The notes: generated by a model from the letters alone, not told the origin. A stretch of DNA of 5,916 nucleotides from Gracilibacteraceae bacterium (GCA_031263945.1 JAISEW010000044.1:1-5916); one strand, 5' to 3'; shown: positions 1 through 5,716, counted from the stretch's first letter. Translations and numbers: made by a program.

Positions 1-534
1 GACGTCGGCACATACGGGATCAAGGATCTGGACTGGAGTAAATTGCTTGTCAACCTGCGGCCGCTGGGGATCGGCGCGCCCGAAGCCGCCGAATGGCTGC
101 GGGCGCGGGGCGGCGTGGAGCCGGAACTCTGGGACGGCGAAAACATATTGTTCATGCTGGGGGTGGGCAGCCGGCCCGCTGATCTGCGTCTGCTGCGCCG
201 GGCGCTGGAAGATCTGGTCCGGCAAGTCAGGCGCGGCGCGCTGCGCGGCGCGAAAAAACAGGCCCCCGCCGCCTGGCGCGATCTGCCTTTGCCGCCGCCG
301 CGCCTGACGCCGCGGGAAGCGTGGCTGGCCCCCAAACGCTCCGTGCCGCTGGCAGCCGCCGCCGGCCTCGTCGCCGGCGAAACGGTCTCGGTATATCCGC
401 CGGGCGTGCCGCTCATCATGGCGGGGGAGGAAATAACGCCGGACATCGCAGAATTATGGCGGGATCTGGCGGATCGCCGCTGGCAGGGCTGGAGCGGCCG
501 CGCCGCCGGAGAGACTTTGGTTTTACAGGACTAA
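1..534 (+). CDS. Orn/Lys/Arg decarboxylase family protein, C-terminal part (partial, 5' end outside window)
   Basis: The frame is open from base 1 and ends at TAA 532-534, giving 177 C-terminal residues. The motif LTPREAWLAPKRSVPL, followed by YPPGVPLIMAGEEIT, is typical of the C-terminal domain of the bacterial fold-type I, PLP-dependent Orn/Lys/Arg decarboxylases (SpeA/YaaO/Cad-like). These cytosolic enzymes decarboxylate a basic amino acid to a polyamine or its precursor. The upstream stretch, with VNLRPLGIGAPEAAEWLR and a segment ending ILFMLGVGS, fits the end of the aminotransferase-like domain. The PLP lysine and substrate-specificity residues lie outside the window, so arginine, lysine and ornithine decarboxylase cannot be told apart. 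A TTG at 43 is internal, not a start, because the family match continues upstream of it. The stop overlaps that of the convergent kinase gene. Family assignment is confident; substrate is unknown. Confidence 0.88.
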   Translation, partial: DVGTYGIKDLDWSKLLVNLRPLGIGAPEAAEWLRARGGVEPELWDGENILFMLGVGSRPADLRLLRRALEDLVRQVRRGALRGAKKQAPAAWRDLPLPPPRLTPREAWLAPKRSVPLAAAAGLVAGETVSVYPPGVPLIMAGEEITPDIAELWRDLADRRWQGWSGRAAGETLVLQD

Positions 535-1154
535 CCGGTCCGCAAAAACTCGGTGACGAAACCGGTCAGGACTCGCACGGAGGGCTCCACGCCGATGCTG
601 CTGTCCAGGCAAAGGTGGTAATTGCGGGAGAGGCCCCATTTGCGCTGCGTGAAATAATAGCAGTAATCGCCGCGGCCCCGGTCCTTGCGTTTGACATAGG
701 CGTCGAGATCGGAGCGCGTTTCGTTATAATGCTCCCGCGCGAAAAGCACGCGGTATGCAAAGGGGGCGTGGATGAAAATATGGACGCAGCAAGCTTTATC
801 CCGCAAAACATAGTCGGCGTTGCGACCGACGATGACACAGGATTTTTCAGCGGCAAGGCGCTGGATGATAGCGGATTGCGCCAAAAAAATCTGGTCGGTT
901 ATCGGCACGGACGAGCCGGGGGCGAAAGCGTTGAGGATGGGGAGGGTATGCGGGTGGACGGTGAAACAGAGGCGGGAGGTTTTTTGATGCTCCACCTCGC
1001 GGATATAATCTTCGGAGAACCCGGTTTCCGCCGCCGCCATCTCGATCAATTCCCGGTCGTAAAACGCCACGCCTAATTCCCCGGCGAGGCGCCGGCCGAT
1101 GAGACTGCCGCCGGAACCAAATTCACGCGCTATAGTCACACAATATTGTTCCAT
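531..1154 (-). CDS. cytidylate kinase-like family protein (Cytidylate_kin2 type)
   Basis: The 207-residue protein begins VTIAREFGSGGSLIGRRLA, the glycine-rich P-loop seen at the N-terminus of Cytidylate_kin2 proteins (glycines 13, 15, 16 and 20). An arginine follows the last glycine where classical Walker A motifs have lysine. The middle segment CVIVGRNADYVL and the C-terminal KWGLSRNYHLCLDSS correspond to the family's core and to its lid/base-recognition region. Length is normal for the family. By homology it would be a cytosolic nucleoside-monophosphate kinase, but this branch differs from canonical Cmk and its substrate is not established. The ATG at 1152-1154 has AGGAG about 11 bases upstream, a rather long spacing. 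It follows larE by 26 bases on the same strand and probably shares its transcript. Its TAG stop overlaps the stop of the convergent decarboxylase. Confidence 0.86.
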   Translation of the reverse strand: MEQYCVTIAREFGSGGSLIGRRLAGELGVAFYDRELIEMAAAETGFSEDYIREVEHQKTSRLCFTVHPHTLPILNAFAPGSSVPITDQIFLAQSAIIQRLAAEKSCVIVGRNADYVLRDKACCVHIFIHAPFAYRVLFAREHYNETRSDLDAYVKRKDRGRGDYCYYFTQRKWGLSRNYHLCLDSSIGVEPSVRVLTGFVTEFLRTG

Positions 1155-1180
1155 AATTCTTCATGCTCCTGGCGCGGGCG

Positions 1181-2008
1181 TCAGCCGCGCGCCGCTTCTT
1201 CAGGCGGCAATGTGTCGTTCATGCTGCCGCTGCGGTAACCGAGCAGATCAACAGCCGCGTAAGTGAAACCGATCTCGCGCAGACGGGCGTATATTTTTTC
1301 GCGGGTCGCGCGGTCCTGCAGCAGGGAAAATCCGGCCTCGTCGGTTTCCAGCCGGGCCGTGCCGCCGTGATAACGCACGCGCACCTGCCTGAGCCCCAAG
1401 TCCAGCAAAAACTGTTCGCTGAGGTCGATTTGCCGGAGACGTTCAGCCGTGATTTGTTCACCGTAGGGAAAACGCGAGGCCAAACAGGCAAAAGACGGTT
1501 TATCCCAGGTCGGGAGACCGCGGCGCCGGGACAGTTCCCGGATATCCGCTTTGGTCAGGCCCGCCCGCCGCAGAGGGCTTTGCACCCCCTGCTCCGCCGC
1601 CGCCGCCAGCCCCGGCCGGTAATCGCCTTCGTCGTCGAGGTTGGAGCCTTCCGCGATATATTTTATGCCGTGCTGGGCGGCTATTTTCCAAATTTTGCTA
1701 AAAAGTTCGTTTTTACAGAGATAGCACCGGTTAGGCGGGTTAAAGGCAAACCCCTCGATCGCCAGTTCCTCGGAATCGCAGATCACATGCTCGATGCCGG
1801 CATCGGCGCAAAAAGCGGCGGCCGCCTCCAATTCCCTGGCGGGGAAAGAGCATGAGCGGGCTGTGACCGCCAGCACCCGGGGCCCCAAAACGGCGCGCGC
1901 CGTATATAACAGGTACGTCGAGTCCGCGCCGCCGGAAAAAGCCACCGCGAGACTGCCGAGACCGTGGATCTGCTCTTTCAGTTTTTCCTGTTTTTGCTCC
2001 AGCCGCAC
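1181..2008 (-). CDS. larE: ATP-dependent sacrificial sulfur transferase LarE
   Basis: The 275-residue protein carries the PP-loop ATP pyrophosphatase signature AFSGGADST (residues 23-31), the conserved NRCYLCK (93-99), EGSNLDDEGDYRPG (120-133) and SPLRRAGLTKADIR (144-157), followed by KPSFACLASRFPYG (170-183). In LarE the carboxylate of pyridinium dicarboxylate mononucleotide is adenylylated and converted to a thiocarboxylate, giving the ligand of the nickel-pincer cofactor of lactate racemase and related enzymes. C175 sits where the sacrificial sulfur-donor cysteine (C176 in Lactobacillus plantarum) is expected and is the only cysteine in the C-terminal half. This favours the single-cysteine type over the Fe-S-cluster type. 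The start is GTG (2006-2008), chosen because AAGGAGAT lies just upstream and the promoter at 2056-2084 fits it. The kinase-like gene follows by 26 bases. No larA, larB or larC is in view. Confidence 0.92.
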   Translation of the reverse strand: MRLEQKQEKLKEQIHGLGSLAVAFSGGADSTYLLYTARAVLGPRVLAVTARSCSFPARELEAAAAFCADAGIEHVICDSEELAIEGFAFNPPNRCYLCKNELFSKIWKIAAQHGIKYIAEGSNLDDEGDYRPGLAAAAEQGVQSPLRRAGLTKADIRELSRRRGLPTWDKPSFACLASRFPYGEQITAERLRQIDLSEQFLLDLGLRQVRVRYHGGTARLETDEAGFSLLQDRATREKIYARLREIGFTYAAVDLLGYRSGSMNDTLPPEEAARG

Positions 2009-2055
2009 TATATCTCCTTATTAGCCGGGCGCTGTGTTGGATCGCTTACGCTCAT

Positions 2056-2084
2056 ATTGTACAGCGCGGGCGCGGTAAAGTCAA
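2056..2084 (-). promoter_or_regulatory. sigma-A-type promoter of larE operon
   Basis: On the minus strand TTGACT (2084-2079) and TACAAT (2061-2056) are separated by exactly 17 bases, five of six matches to consensus in each hexamer. Transcription would start near 2049, giving a leader of about 40 bases before the larE GTG. No riboswitch-like structure is seen in that leader. Confidence 0.75.
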
Positions 2085-2123
2085 TCAGGGTATTTTTTAC
2101 AAGCGGCCGTTTATTCCCTTAAT

Positions 2124-2810
2124 TCAAAAACTTCTTGCTGATCCAGTCGAATTCGTCGTACCATTAATCATCTGTTTCACGTTTTCCGCAAGGCGCTTCC
2201 CCATATTAAACGCGGCTTCGCAATCCTTGGGGAACTGTTCAATATGACGCTTCTTTACCATAGGGACGTCAAACATCGTGGCCGCGTATTTAGAATAATC
2301 CTCAAACTGCTGTGTCTGGTACGCCGTCACATACTCGGAATCGCCGATAATGCGGCTCGTCATCGTGACAAGCCCGTTGAAGAAATCCTTGTAAAACTCG
2401 CCCGGCGCGTTCATGGTGAACACCCAGCCGACTTTCGTTCGCGTGGGATATGTGGGCGAGTGGTCTTTGTTGTAGGTTATGCCGGGGAATAAATACCTCT
2501 CTAAAAACGAGCGCGTTTCCCCGGTGATGTCGCTGAAATATATCGGCGAGCCGATCAGCAGCACATCCGCGGCAATGGCTTTTTCCAATACCGGCGTCAG
2601 CCCGTCACGCACAGCGCAACGCGCAAACTTGCGCTCATCAAGCAGTTTGCAAGAATGGCAACCAATACAGCCCTTGTAATTCAAGTCGTACAAATAGACA
2701 AACTCTCCCGCGGCGCCGACTGCGCTCATCGCGCCGTCAAACGCGCTGCCCAACATGGCTGCGGTGTTGCGGTTTTTGTTCGCCGCGCCGCAAATGGCAA
2801 GGACTTTCAT
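2124..2810 (-). CDS. NAD(P)H-dependent FMN reductase-like iron-sulfur flavoprotein, C-terminus probably frameshifted
   Basis: The start at ATG 2808-2810 gives 228 residues; GGGAGGT sits 4 bases upstream, and the longer open frame further upstream shows no family similarity. MKVLAICGAANKNRNT is the flavodoxin-fold first strand plus FMN-phosphate loop, and LIGSPIYFSDITGETRSFLER (broken here only by punctuation as LIGSPIYFSD / ITGETRSFLER, residues 85-105) is the flavin-binding motif of NADPH-dependent FMN reductases. Cysteines 48, 51, 54 and 65 (CX2CX2CX10C) suggest a 4Fe-4S site as in Methanosarcina-type iron-sulfur flavoprotein, though that family usually has closer spacing to the fourth cysteine. 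It probably moves electrons in the cytosol; donor and acceptor are unknown. The last residues (NGTTNSTGSARSF) look unnatural, whereas the -1 frame reads WYDEFDWISKKFLN and stops at 2119, implying a lost base near 2163. It diverges from the Rrf2 gene; its own promoter was not found. The gene is visibly less G+C-rich than its neighbours. Confidence 0.85.
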   Translation of the reverse strand: MKVLAICGAANKNRNTAAMLGSAFDGAMSAVGAAGEFVYLYDLNYKGCIGCHSCKLLDERKFARCAVRDGLTPVLEKAIAADVLLIGSPIYFSDITGETRSFLERYLFPGITYNKDHSPTYPTRTKVGWVFTMNAPGEFYKDFFNGLVTMTSRIIGDSEYVTAYQTQQFEDYSKYAATMFDVPMVKKRHIEQFPKDCEAAFNMGKRLAENVKQMINGTTNSTGSARSF

Positions 2811-2928
2811 TATGACCTCCCGTGCATTTTCAGTCCAATTCGTGGATCGTGACTTTCCCCGTTTCCGCGTCGGCGATTGACTTTGCAAGCCGAATTTGGT
2901 TTTTCTCACTGTAAAATGGGTTGGACGA

Positions 2929-2954
2929 AGTTTCGGACTGGAGTTTCGGACTGG
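2929..2954. repeat. perfect 13-bp tandem repeat, two copies, in divergent intergenic region
   Basis: AGTTTCGGACTGG occurs at 2929-2941 and again, directly abutting, at 2942-2954. It lies immediately upstream of the -35 element (2959-2964) of the Rrf2 gene and within the region between the two divergent genes, so it could be a pair of regulator sites, but it could equally be a chance slippage duplication. Confidence 0.6.
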
Positions 2955-2958
2955 GTGT

Positions 2959-2987
2959 TTGCAAAGCGGCGTTACCTGTGGTATACT
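2959..2987 (+). promoter_or_regulatory. extended -10 promoter of the Rrf2-family gene
   Basis: TTGCAA (2959-2964) and TATACT (2982-2987) are spaced by 17 bases, and TGG directly before the -10 hexamer makes the TGn extended -10. Transcription would start near 2994, leaving a leader of about 38 bases before the ATG at 3032. Confidence 0.72.
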
Positions 2988-2993
2988 TAAAAC

Positions 2994-3004
2994 TGTACTG
3001 TACA
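2994..3004. promoter_or_regulatory. 11-bp palindrome at expected transcription start, candidate operator
   Basis: TGTAC-T-GTACA is a perfect inverted repeat with a single central base. It starts about 7 bases after the -10 hexamer of the Rrf2 gene, a position where a bound repressor would block initiation. Rrf2 regulators commonly autoregulate, so this is a reasonable operator candidate, but it is shorter than typical characterised Rrf2 sites and binding is inferred. Confidence 0.4.
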
Positions 3005-3031
3005 TCGCCTTTTGACGAGCGAGGTAGCGCC

Positions 3032-3466
3032 ATGAAGATTTCCACCAAGGGCCATTACGCCTTGCGAATGTTGCTGGATCTGGCTGAACACCAGGAAGAC
3101 GGGTATATCCCGCTCAAAGACGTGGCGGAGCGGCAAGGTATTTCCAAAAATTACCTGGAACAGATCATGATCCTGCTGAAAAACACCGACGTCCTCAAAA
3201 CGACCAGAGGTTTTCAGGGCGGTTATAAATTGGCCAAGCGGCCTTCCGCTTACACGGTCGGCGATATCATCCGCCTGACGGAAGGGAGCGTTTCTCCTGT
3301 GGCTTGCGTTGACGACGCCGACGAGTGCGAGCGCAGCGACTTCTGCCTGACCCTCGACGTGTGGCGCGGTCTGGAGCAGGTCATCACCGAATATCTGGAC
3401 AGCATAACTTTACAGGATATAATGGATAAAGGGCGCTCGGCCTCGGCGAAAGAGCATGGTTTCTGA
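3032..3466 (+). CDS. Rrf2-family transcriptional regulator with three-cysteine Fe-S/redox motif
   Basis: The 144-residue protein matches the Rrf2 family along its length: MKISTKGHYALRMLLDLA at the N-terminus, a winged helix-turn-helix with recognition helix around ISKNYLEQIM (37-46), the wing RGFQGGYKLA (59-68), and VGDIIRLTEG (76-85). Cysteines at 92, 99 and 105 lie in the loop where IscR, NsrR and RsrR-type members hold an Fe-S cluster; spacing is CX6CX5C against CX5CX5C in IscR. It is therefore likely a cluster- or redox-sensing DNA-binding dimer; the signal is not determinable here. ATG 3032-3034 is chosen because GAGGT lies 6 bases upstream and the family N-terminus begins there. It is divergent to the iron-sulfur flavoprotein, its probable target along with its own gene. 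IscR itself is less likely because no isc genes adjoin. Confidence 0.92.
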   Translation: MKISTKGHYALRMLLDLAEHQEDGYIPLKDVAERQGISKNYLEQIMILLKNTDVLKTTRGFQGGYKLAKRPSAYTVGDIIRLTEGSVSPVACVDDADECERSDFCLTLDVWRGLEQVITEYLDSITLQDIMDKGRSASAKEHGF

Positions 3467-3494
3467 GGACCGTGTGCAAAAACGCGGTCCCTCA
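3464..3494. terminator. hairpin between convergent genes, possible bidirectional terminator
   Basis: GGACCG (3467-3472) pairs with CGGTCC (3485-3490); the stem extends through a G-T and a G-C pair inward and, past one bulged C, by TGA/TCA outward, with an A-rich loop. It spans the stop codons of both convergent genes. No run of T follows on either strand, so terminator function is uncertain. Confidence 0.35.
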
Positions 3495-3896
3495 CTCCAA
3501 AGCTATATGCACATGCTGCCCCTCGTCGTCCGCGGCGTCCACCAATACATAAGGCAGAGTTATTTCGCCGGCGCCCACGCGGGCGAGGACGACGCTGATA
3601 TCTACGCCATTCAGGGTTTCCAGTATTTCGCTGCTGAGTTCGTCTCTGGCGAATTTCACGCTGAACCCGCCGATAGACTGCCCGAGTTTAAGGCCGGCCC
3701 GGACAAGCGAAAAAGGCACCGTGACGTTGACCTTGGTGTTTTCTTTTTCCATAATATGGATTCTGACCTGTTTCGGGGCCGGGATCACGGGCTTTTCAGC
3801 GCCGGCCGGCACGGCCTCCAACAGTTTTGCCGCTTCTTCCACCGTGATATTGCCGTCTTTCAGCATTTGCAGTATCATGATTCTTTCTTCTTGCAT
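3492..3896 (-). CDS. SHOCT-like domain protein (YvlB/LiaX-N-terminal type), partner of DUF2089 protein
   Basis: The start at ATG 3894-3896 gives 134 residues and is preceded by AAGGAGGG about 8 bases away; an upstream in-frame start at 3941 would overlap the previous gene and lacks that site. The N-terminus, MILQMLKDGNITVEEAAKLL (7-26), is the short two-helix SHOCT-like motif found at the N-terminus of YvlB/LiaX-type proteins and at the C-terminus of DUF2089 proteins. A proline/alanine-rich linker (about 29-42) leads to a hydrophobic C-terminal domain with VNVTVPFSLVRAGLKLG (57-73) and an acidic, beta-prone end. No signal peptide, membrane segment or catalytic motif is seen. The TAA of the DUF2089 gene lies 13 bases upstream and forms part of this gene's ribosome binding site, so the two are translated from one transcript. 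Function is not established; a regulatory or envelope-stress adaptor role is inferred only from related families. Confidence 0.8.
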   Translation of the reverse strand: MQEERIMILQMLKDGNITVEEAAKLLEAVPAGAEKPVIPAPKQVRIHIMEKENTKVNVTVPFSLVRAGLKLGQSIGGFSVKFARDELSSEILETLNGVDISVVLARVGAGEITLPYVLVDAADDEGQHVHIALE

Positions 3897-3909
3897 AAAT
3901 GATCCCTCC

Positions 3910-4272
3910 TTACTTGTTCCGCAGCCGGTCCAGCGCTTCATCCACGGAAAGCGCCCCTTCTCTGACCTGACCTAAAACGGCCAGACGGCGGGCCGCCGCC
4001 TCATCCTCTCTGGCGCGCCCCATCGCGTCCACCAGATTGTCCAACCGGCCGCGGGCCGTGGGATATGAAACGCCGACAGCCGCGCCGACGTCTTTCAGAT
4101 TGCCGCGGCAGCGAATGAATGTCTCAAGAAAAGCCAGCTGCTCCTCACTCAGCCGGGCAAACCAGCTGAGGCGGTATTCGCCCTGTACTTCCGTGCCGCA
4201 AGCCGCGCAGCGCATCTGGCAAACATGCATTTCCCCTCCGCAGGCCGGGCATTTTCTGGGCATAACAGCCAT
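3910..4272 (-). CDS. DUF2089 family protein, zinc ribbon plus helix-turn-helix, putative regulator
   Basis: The 120-residue protein opens with a zinc ribbon (C8, C11, C22, C25: CPACGG and CAACG), followed by LSWFARLSEEQLAFLETFIR (35-54) and CRGNLKDVGAAVGVSYPTAR (55-74), the DUF2089 core that resembles a sigma-region-4-like helix-turn-helix. Its last part, VLGQVREGALSVDEALDRL (99-117), is a SHOCT-like helical motif. It is probably a cytosolic DNA-binding protein; its targets are unknown. ATG 4270-4272 is chosen because GGAGG lies 8 bases upstream; GTG 4279-4281 would lie within that site, and ATG 4261-4263 is possible but poorly spaced. It is the first gene of a two-gene operon with the SHOCT-like protein and is driven by the consensus promoter at 4314-4342. 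Family assignment is strong, while role is inferred. Confidence 0.88.
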   Translation of the reverse strand: MAVMPRKCPACGGEMHVCQMRCAACGTEVQGEYRLSWFARLSEEQLAFLETFIRCRGNLKDVGAAVGVSYPTARGRLDNLVDAMGRAREDEAAARRLAVLGQVREGALSVDEALDRLRNK

Positions 4273-4313
4273 CAAAACCACCTCCCCATCAATTGACGAG
4301 TCTTTACATCAAA

Positions 4314-4342
4314 ATTATAAAGGTTGATTTTACTATTGTCAA
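4314..4342 (-). promoter_or_regulatory. perfect consensus sigma-A promoter of the DUF2089 operon
   Basis: On the minus strand TTGACA (4342-4337) and TATAAT (4319-4314) are separated by 17 bases, a full match to consensus in sequence and spacing. The DNA just upstream (about 4343-4362) is almost entirely A and T, like an UP element. Transcription would start near 4307, about 35 bases before the ATG. TCAATTGA at 4289-4296 is an 8-bp palindrome inside that leader and could be a repressor site. Confidence 0.88.
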
Positions 4343-4408
4343 TATATATTTTAATATTATTGAGGTGTTTTTGCGATATCGGTCTGGCGGTGCAGTTCAA
4401 AAAAGAGT

Positions 4409-5614
4409 TCAGGCCGGCGGAGCCAAGAGGGCCAAGGCGCCGGCGCTTAATGCCCGCAGGCCCACGGTCAGGCTGCCCTCGTCGATCTGGAATTTGGCGT
4501 GATGCTGCGGATAAACCGCTCCCAGGGCGGGATTGCCCGCGCCGGTCAAAAAGATGACCCCCGGGGCGGATCGTTGGTCATCGGTAAAATCCTCGCCGCA
4601 CATGAGCGGGGCGGCGGGGCGGACGTCCACATCCGGCAGGGCTTCCGCAAAAACGGCCCGCAGTTTATCCGTCAGGTCCGCGTCGTTAGTGACCACGTCG
4701 TATCCTTCAATGAACTCCGTCGTACATTTCGCCCCGAAGGCCGCGCAGACCCCGCCCGCCGCGGCGGCGATCTTTTCCCGCAGCAGCGGGCGCAATTCCT
4801 CGCTGAATACGCGCACTGTGCCTTTCAGGGCCACTTCGTCCGGAATGATATTATGCGCGCCGCCGCCGGTCATGCCGGTGACGGAGAGGACCGCGCTTTG
4901 CAAAGGATCGATCTGGCGCGCGACGACGGTTTGCAGAGCTAAAATCACATGAGCGCCGATCACCACCGGATCGACGGTTTTATCGGGCATGGCGGCGTGT
5001 CCGCCTTGGCCGCGCACAGTGAGGATAAAATTATCCGGCGCCGCCATGAACGGCCCCGCGGTAAGCCCGATCGTCCCCACCGGCAGCGTGCTCCACAGAT
5101 GCGTGGCCAGCACAAAATCCAAGCCGTCCAGCCAACCGCCGGCGGCCAGCTCCCGCGCCCCGCCCGGATGAAGCTCCTCCGCGCGCTGGAAAATAAACCG
5201 CGCCTCGCCGCTCCAATAGTCGCGCGCGGACATCAGCGCTTCCGCCGCGCCCAGCAGTATGGCCATATGCCCGTCGTGTCCGCAGGCGTGCATGAAGCCG
5301 TCGCGGACAGAGGCGAAATCGCAGCCCGTTTCCTCCCGCTGAGGCAAAGCGTCGATATCGGCGCGCAAGCCGACTGTGGGGCCGCGGTCCTTGGAAAACA
5401 CCGCCACGAGACCGGTCGGCGCCGGGCGGTGCACAGTCAGTTTTTCCCCTGTCGCCGCGGATAAAGCGTCCAGCGTTTTCAGCAGATACTCCGTGGTCCG
5501 GAATTCCTGAAACGATTCCTCGGGGATCCTGTGCAGTTCGCGCCGGTAAGTCCGCACTTTGGGCGCGATTTCCTTCAGCAGACGCTCCATCTTGGGCCAG
5601 ACCGCCAAGGTCAT
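4409..5614 (-). CDS. M20 family metallopeptidase / N-acyl-amino-acid amidohydrolase (M20D-like)
   Basis: The 401-residue protein has the usual length and motif order of the M20D amidohydrolases (hippuricase, IAA-amino acid hydrolase, N-acetyldiaminopimelate deacetylase group), which hydrolyse the amide bond of N-acylated amino acids in the cytosol using divalent metal. Visible are LHRIPEESFQEF (27-38), VGLRADIDALP (81-91), FMHACGHDGHMA (107-118), RAEELHPGGARE (144-155), H171 in THLW, GGHAAMP (204-210) of the dimerisation domain, LMCGEDF (337-343) and HH at 371-372. Expected metal ligands C111, H113, E147, H171 and a C-terminal histidine, and the catalytic glutamate E146, are all present, so it should be active. 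ATG 5612-5614 is chosen from GGAGGTG about 9 bases upstream. It appears monocistronic. Substrate cannot be read from sequence. Confidence 0.92.
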   Translation of the reverse strand: MTLAVWPKMERLLKEIAPKVRTYRRELHRIPEESFQEFRTTEYLLKTLDALSAATGEKLTVHRPAPTGLVAVFSKDRGPTVGLRADIDALPQREETGCDFASVRDGFMHACGHDGHMAILLGAAEALMSARDYWSGEARFIFQRAEELHPGGARELAAGGWLDGLDFVLATHLWSTLPVGTIGLTAGPFMAAPDNFILTVRGQGGHAAMPDKTVDPVVIGAHVILALQTVVARQIDPLQSAVLSVTGMTGGGAHNIIPDEVALKGTVRVFSEELRPLLREKIAAAAGGVCAAFGAKCTTEFIEGYDVVTNDADLTDKLRAVFAEALPDVDVRPAAPLMCGEDFTDDQRSAPGVIFLTGAGNPALGAVYPQHHAKFQIDEGSLTVGLRALSAGALALLAPPA

Positions 5615-5667
5615 TTTTCCTCACCTCCCGCTATTGCCGGTAATTTTAGAAGTATTTCTACGCCCTG

Positions 5668-5676
5668 ATTATATCA
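5668..5676 (-). promoter_or_regulatory. extended -10 element, proximal, upstream of amidohydrolase
   Basis: Minus strand TGATATAAT: a full -10 hexamer preceded directly by TGA (TGn extended -10). No good -35 hexamer is present at 16-18 bases, which extended -10 promoters can tolerate. Transcription would start near 5661, about 47 bases before the ATG. Confidence 0.5.
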
Positions 5677-5716
5677 TCCTCCCGCGCGAAACGCCACCGG
5701 CGAAAAAGAGAGGCTA

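Noticed and set aside
321..1076. Long plus-strand open frame across the decarboxylase end and antisense to the kinase
   Set aside because: It crosses two confidently identified genes, is rich in Gly/Arg as expected of an off-frame reading of G+C-rich DNA, and shows no recognisable motif.
1163..1855. Long plus-strand open frame antisense to larE
   Set aside because: larE has full motif support in this interval; the antisense frame has no motif or ribosome binding site and arises from high third-position G+C.
2100..2118. CGGCCG palindrome downstream of the flavoprotein as a terminator
   Set aside because: The stem is too short with no proper loop and is not followed by a clean T run in the right place.
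2811..3005. N-terminal extension of the flavoprotein reading frame by 65 residues
   Set aside because: It has no family similarity, would run back over the Rrf2 promoter, and a good ribosome binding site sits just before the ATG at 2810 where the flavodoxin fold begins.
4399..4443. Terminator for the amidohydrolase: CCGGCG/CGCCGG stem with T6 on the minus strand
   Set aside because: The loop is 18 bases and the T run starts about nine bases after the stem, so it is not a standard intrinsic terminator, and the stem lies inside the coding end.
4409..4942. Plus-strand open frames antisense to the amidohydrolase (for example from 4499)
   Set aside because: The minus-strand gene has complete catalytic motifs; the antisense translations are compositionally biased and unrecognisable.
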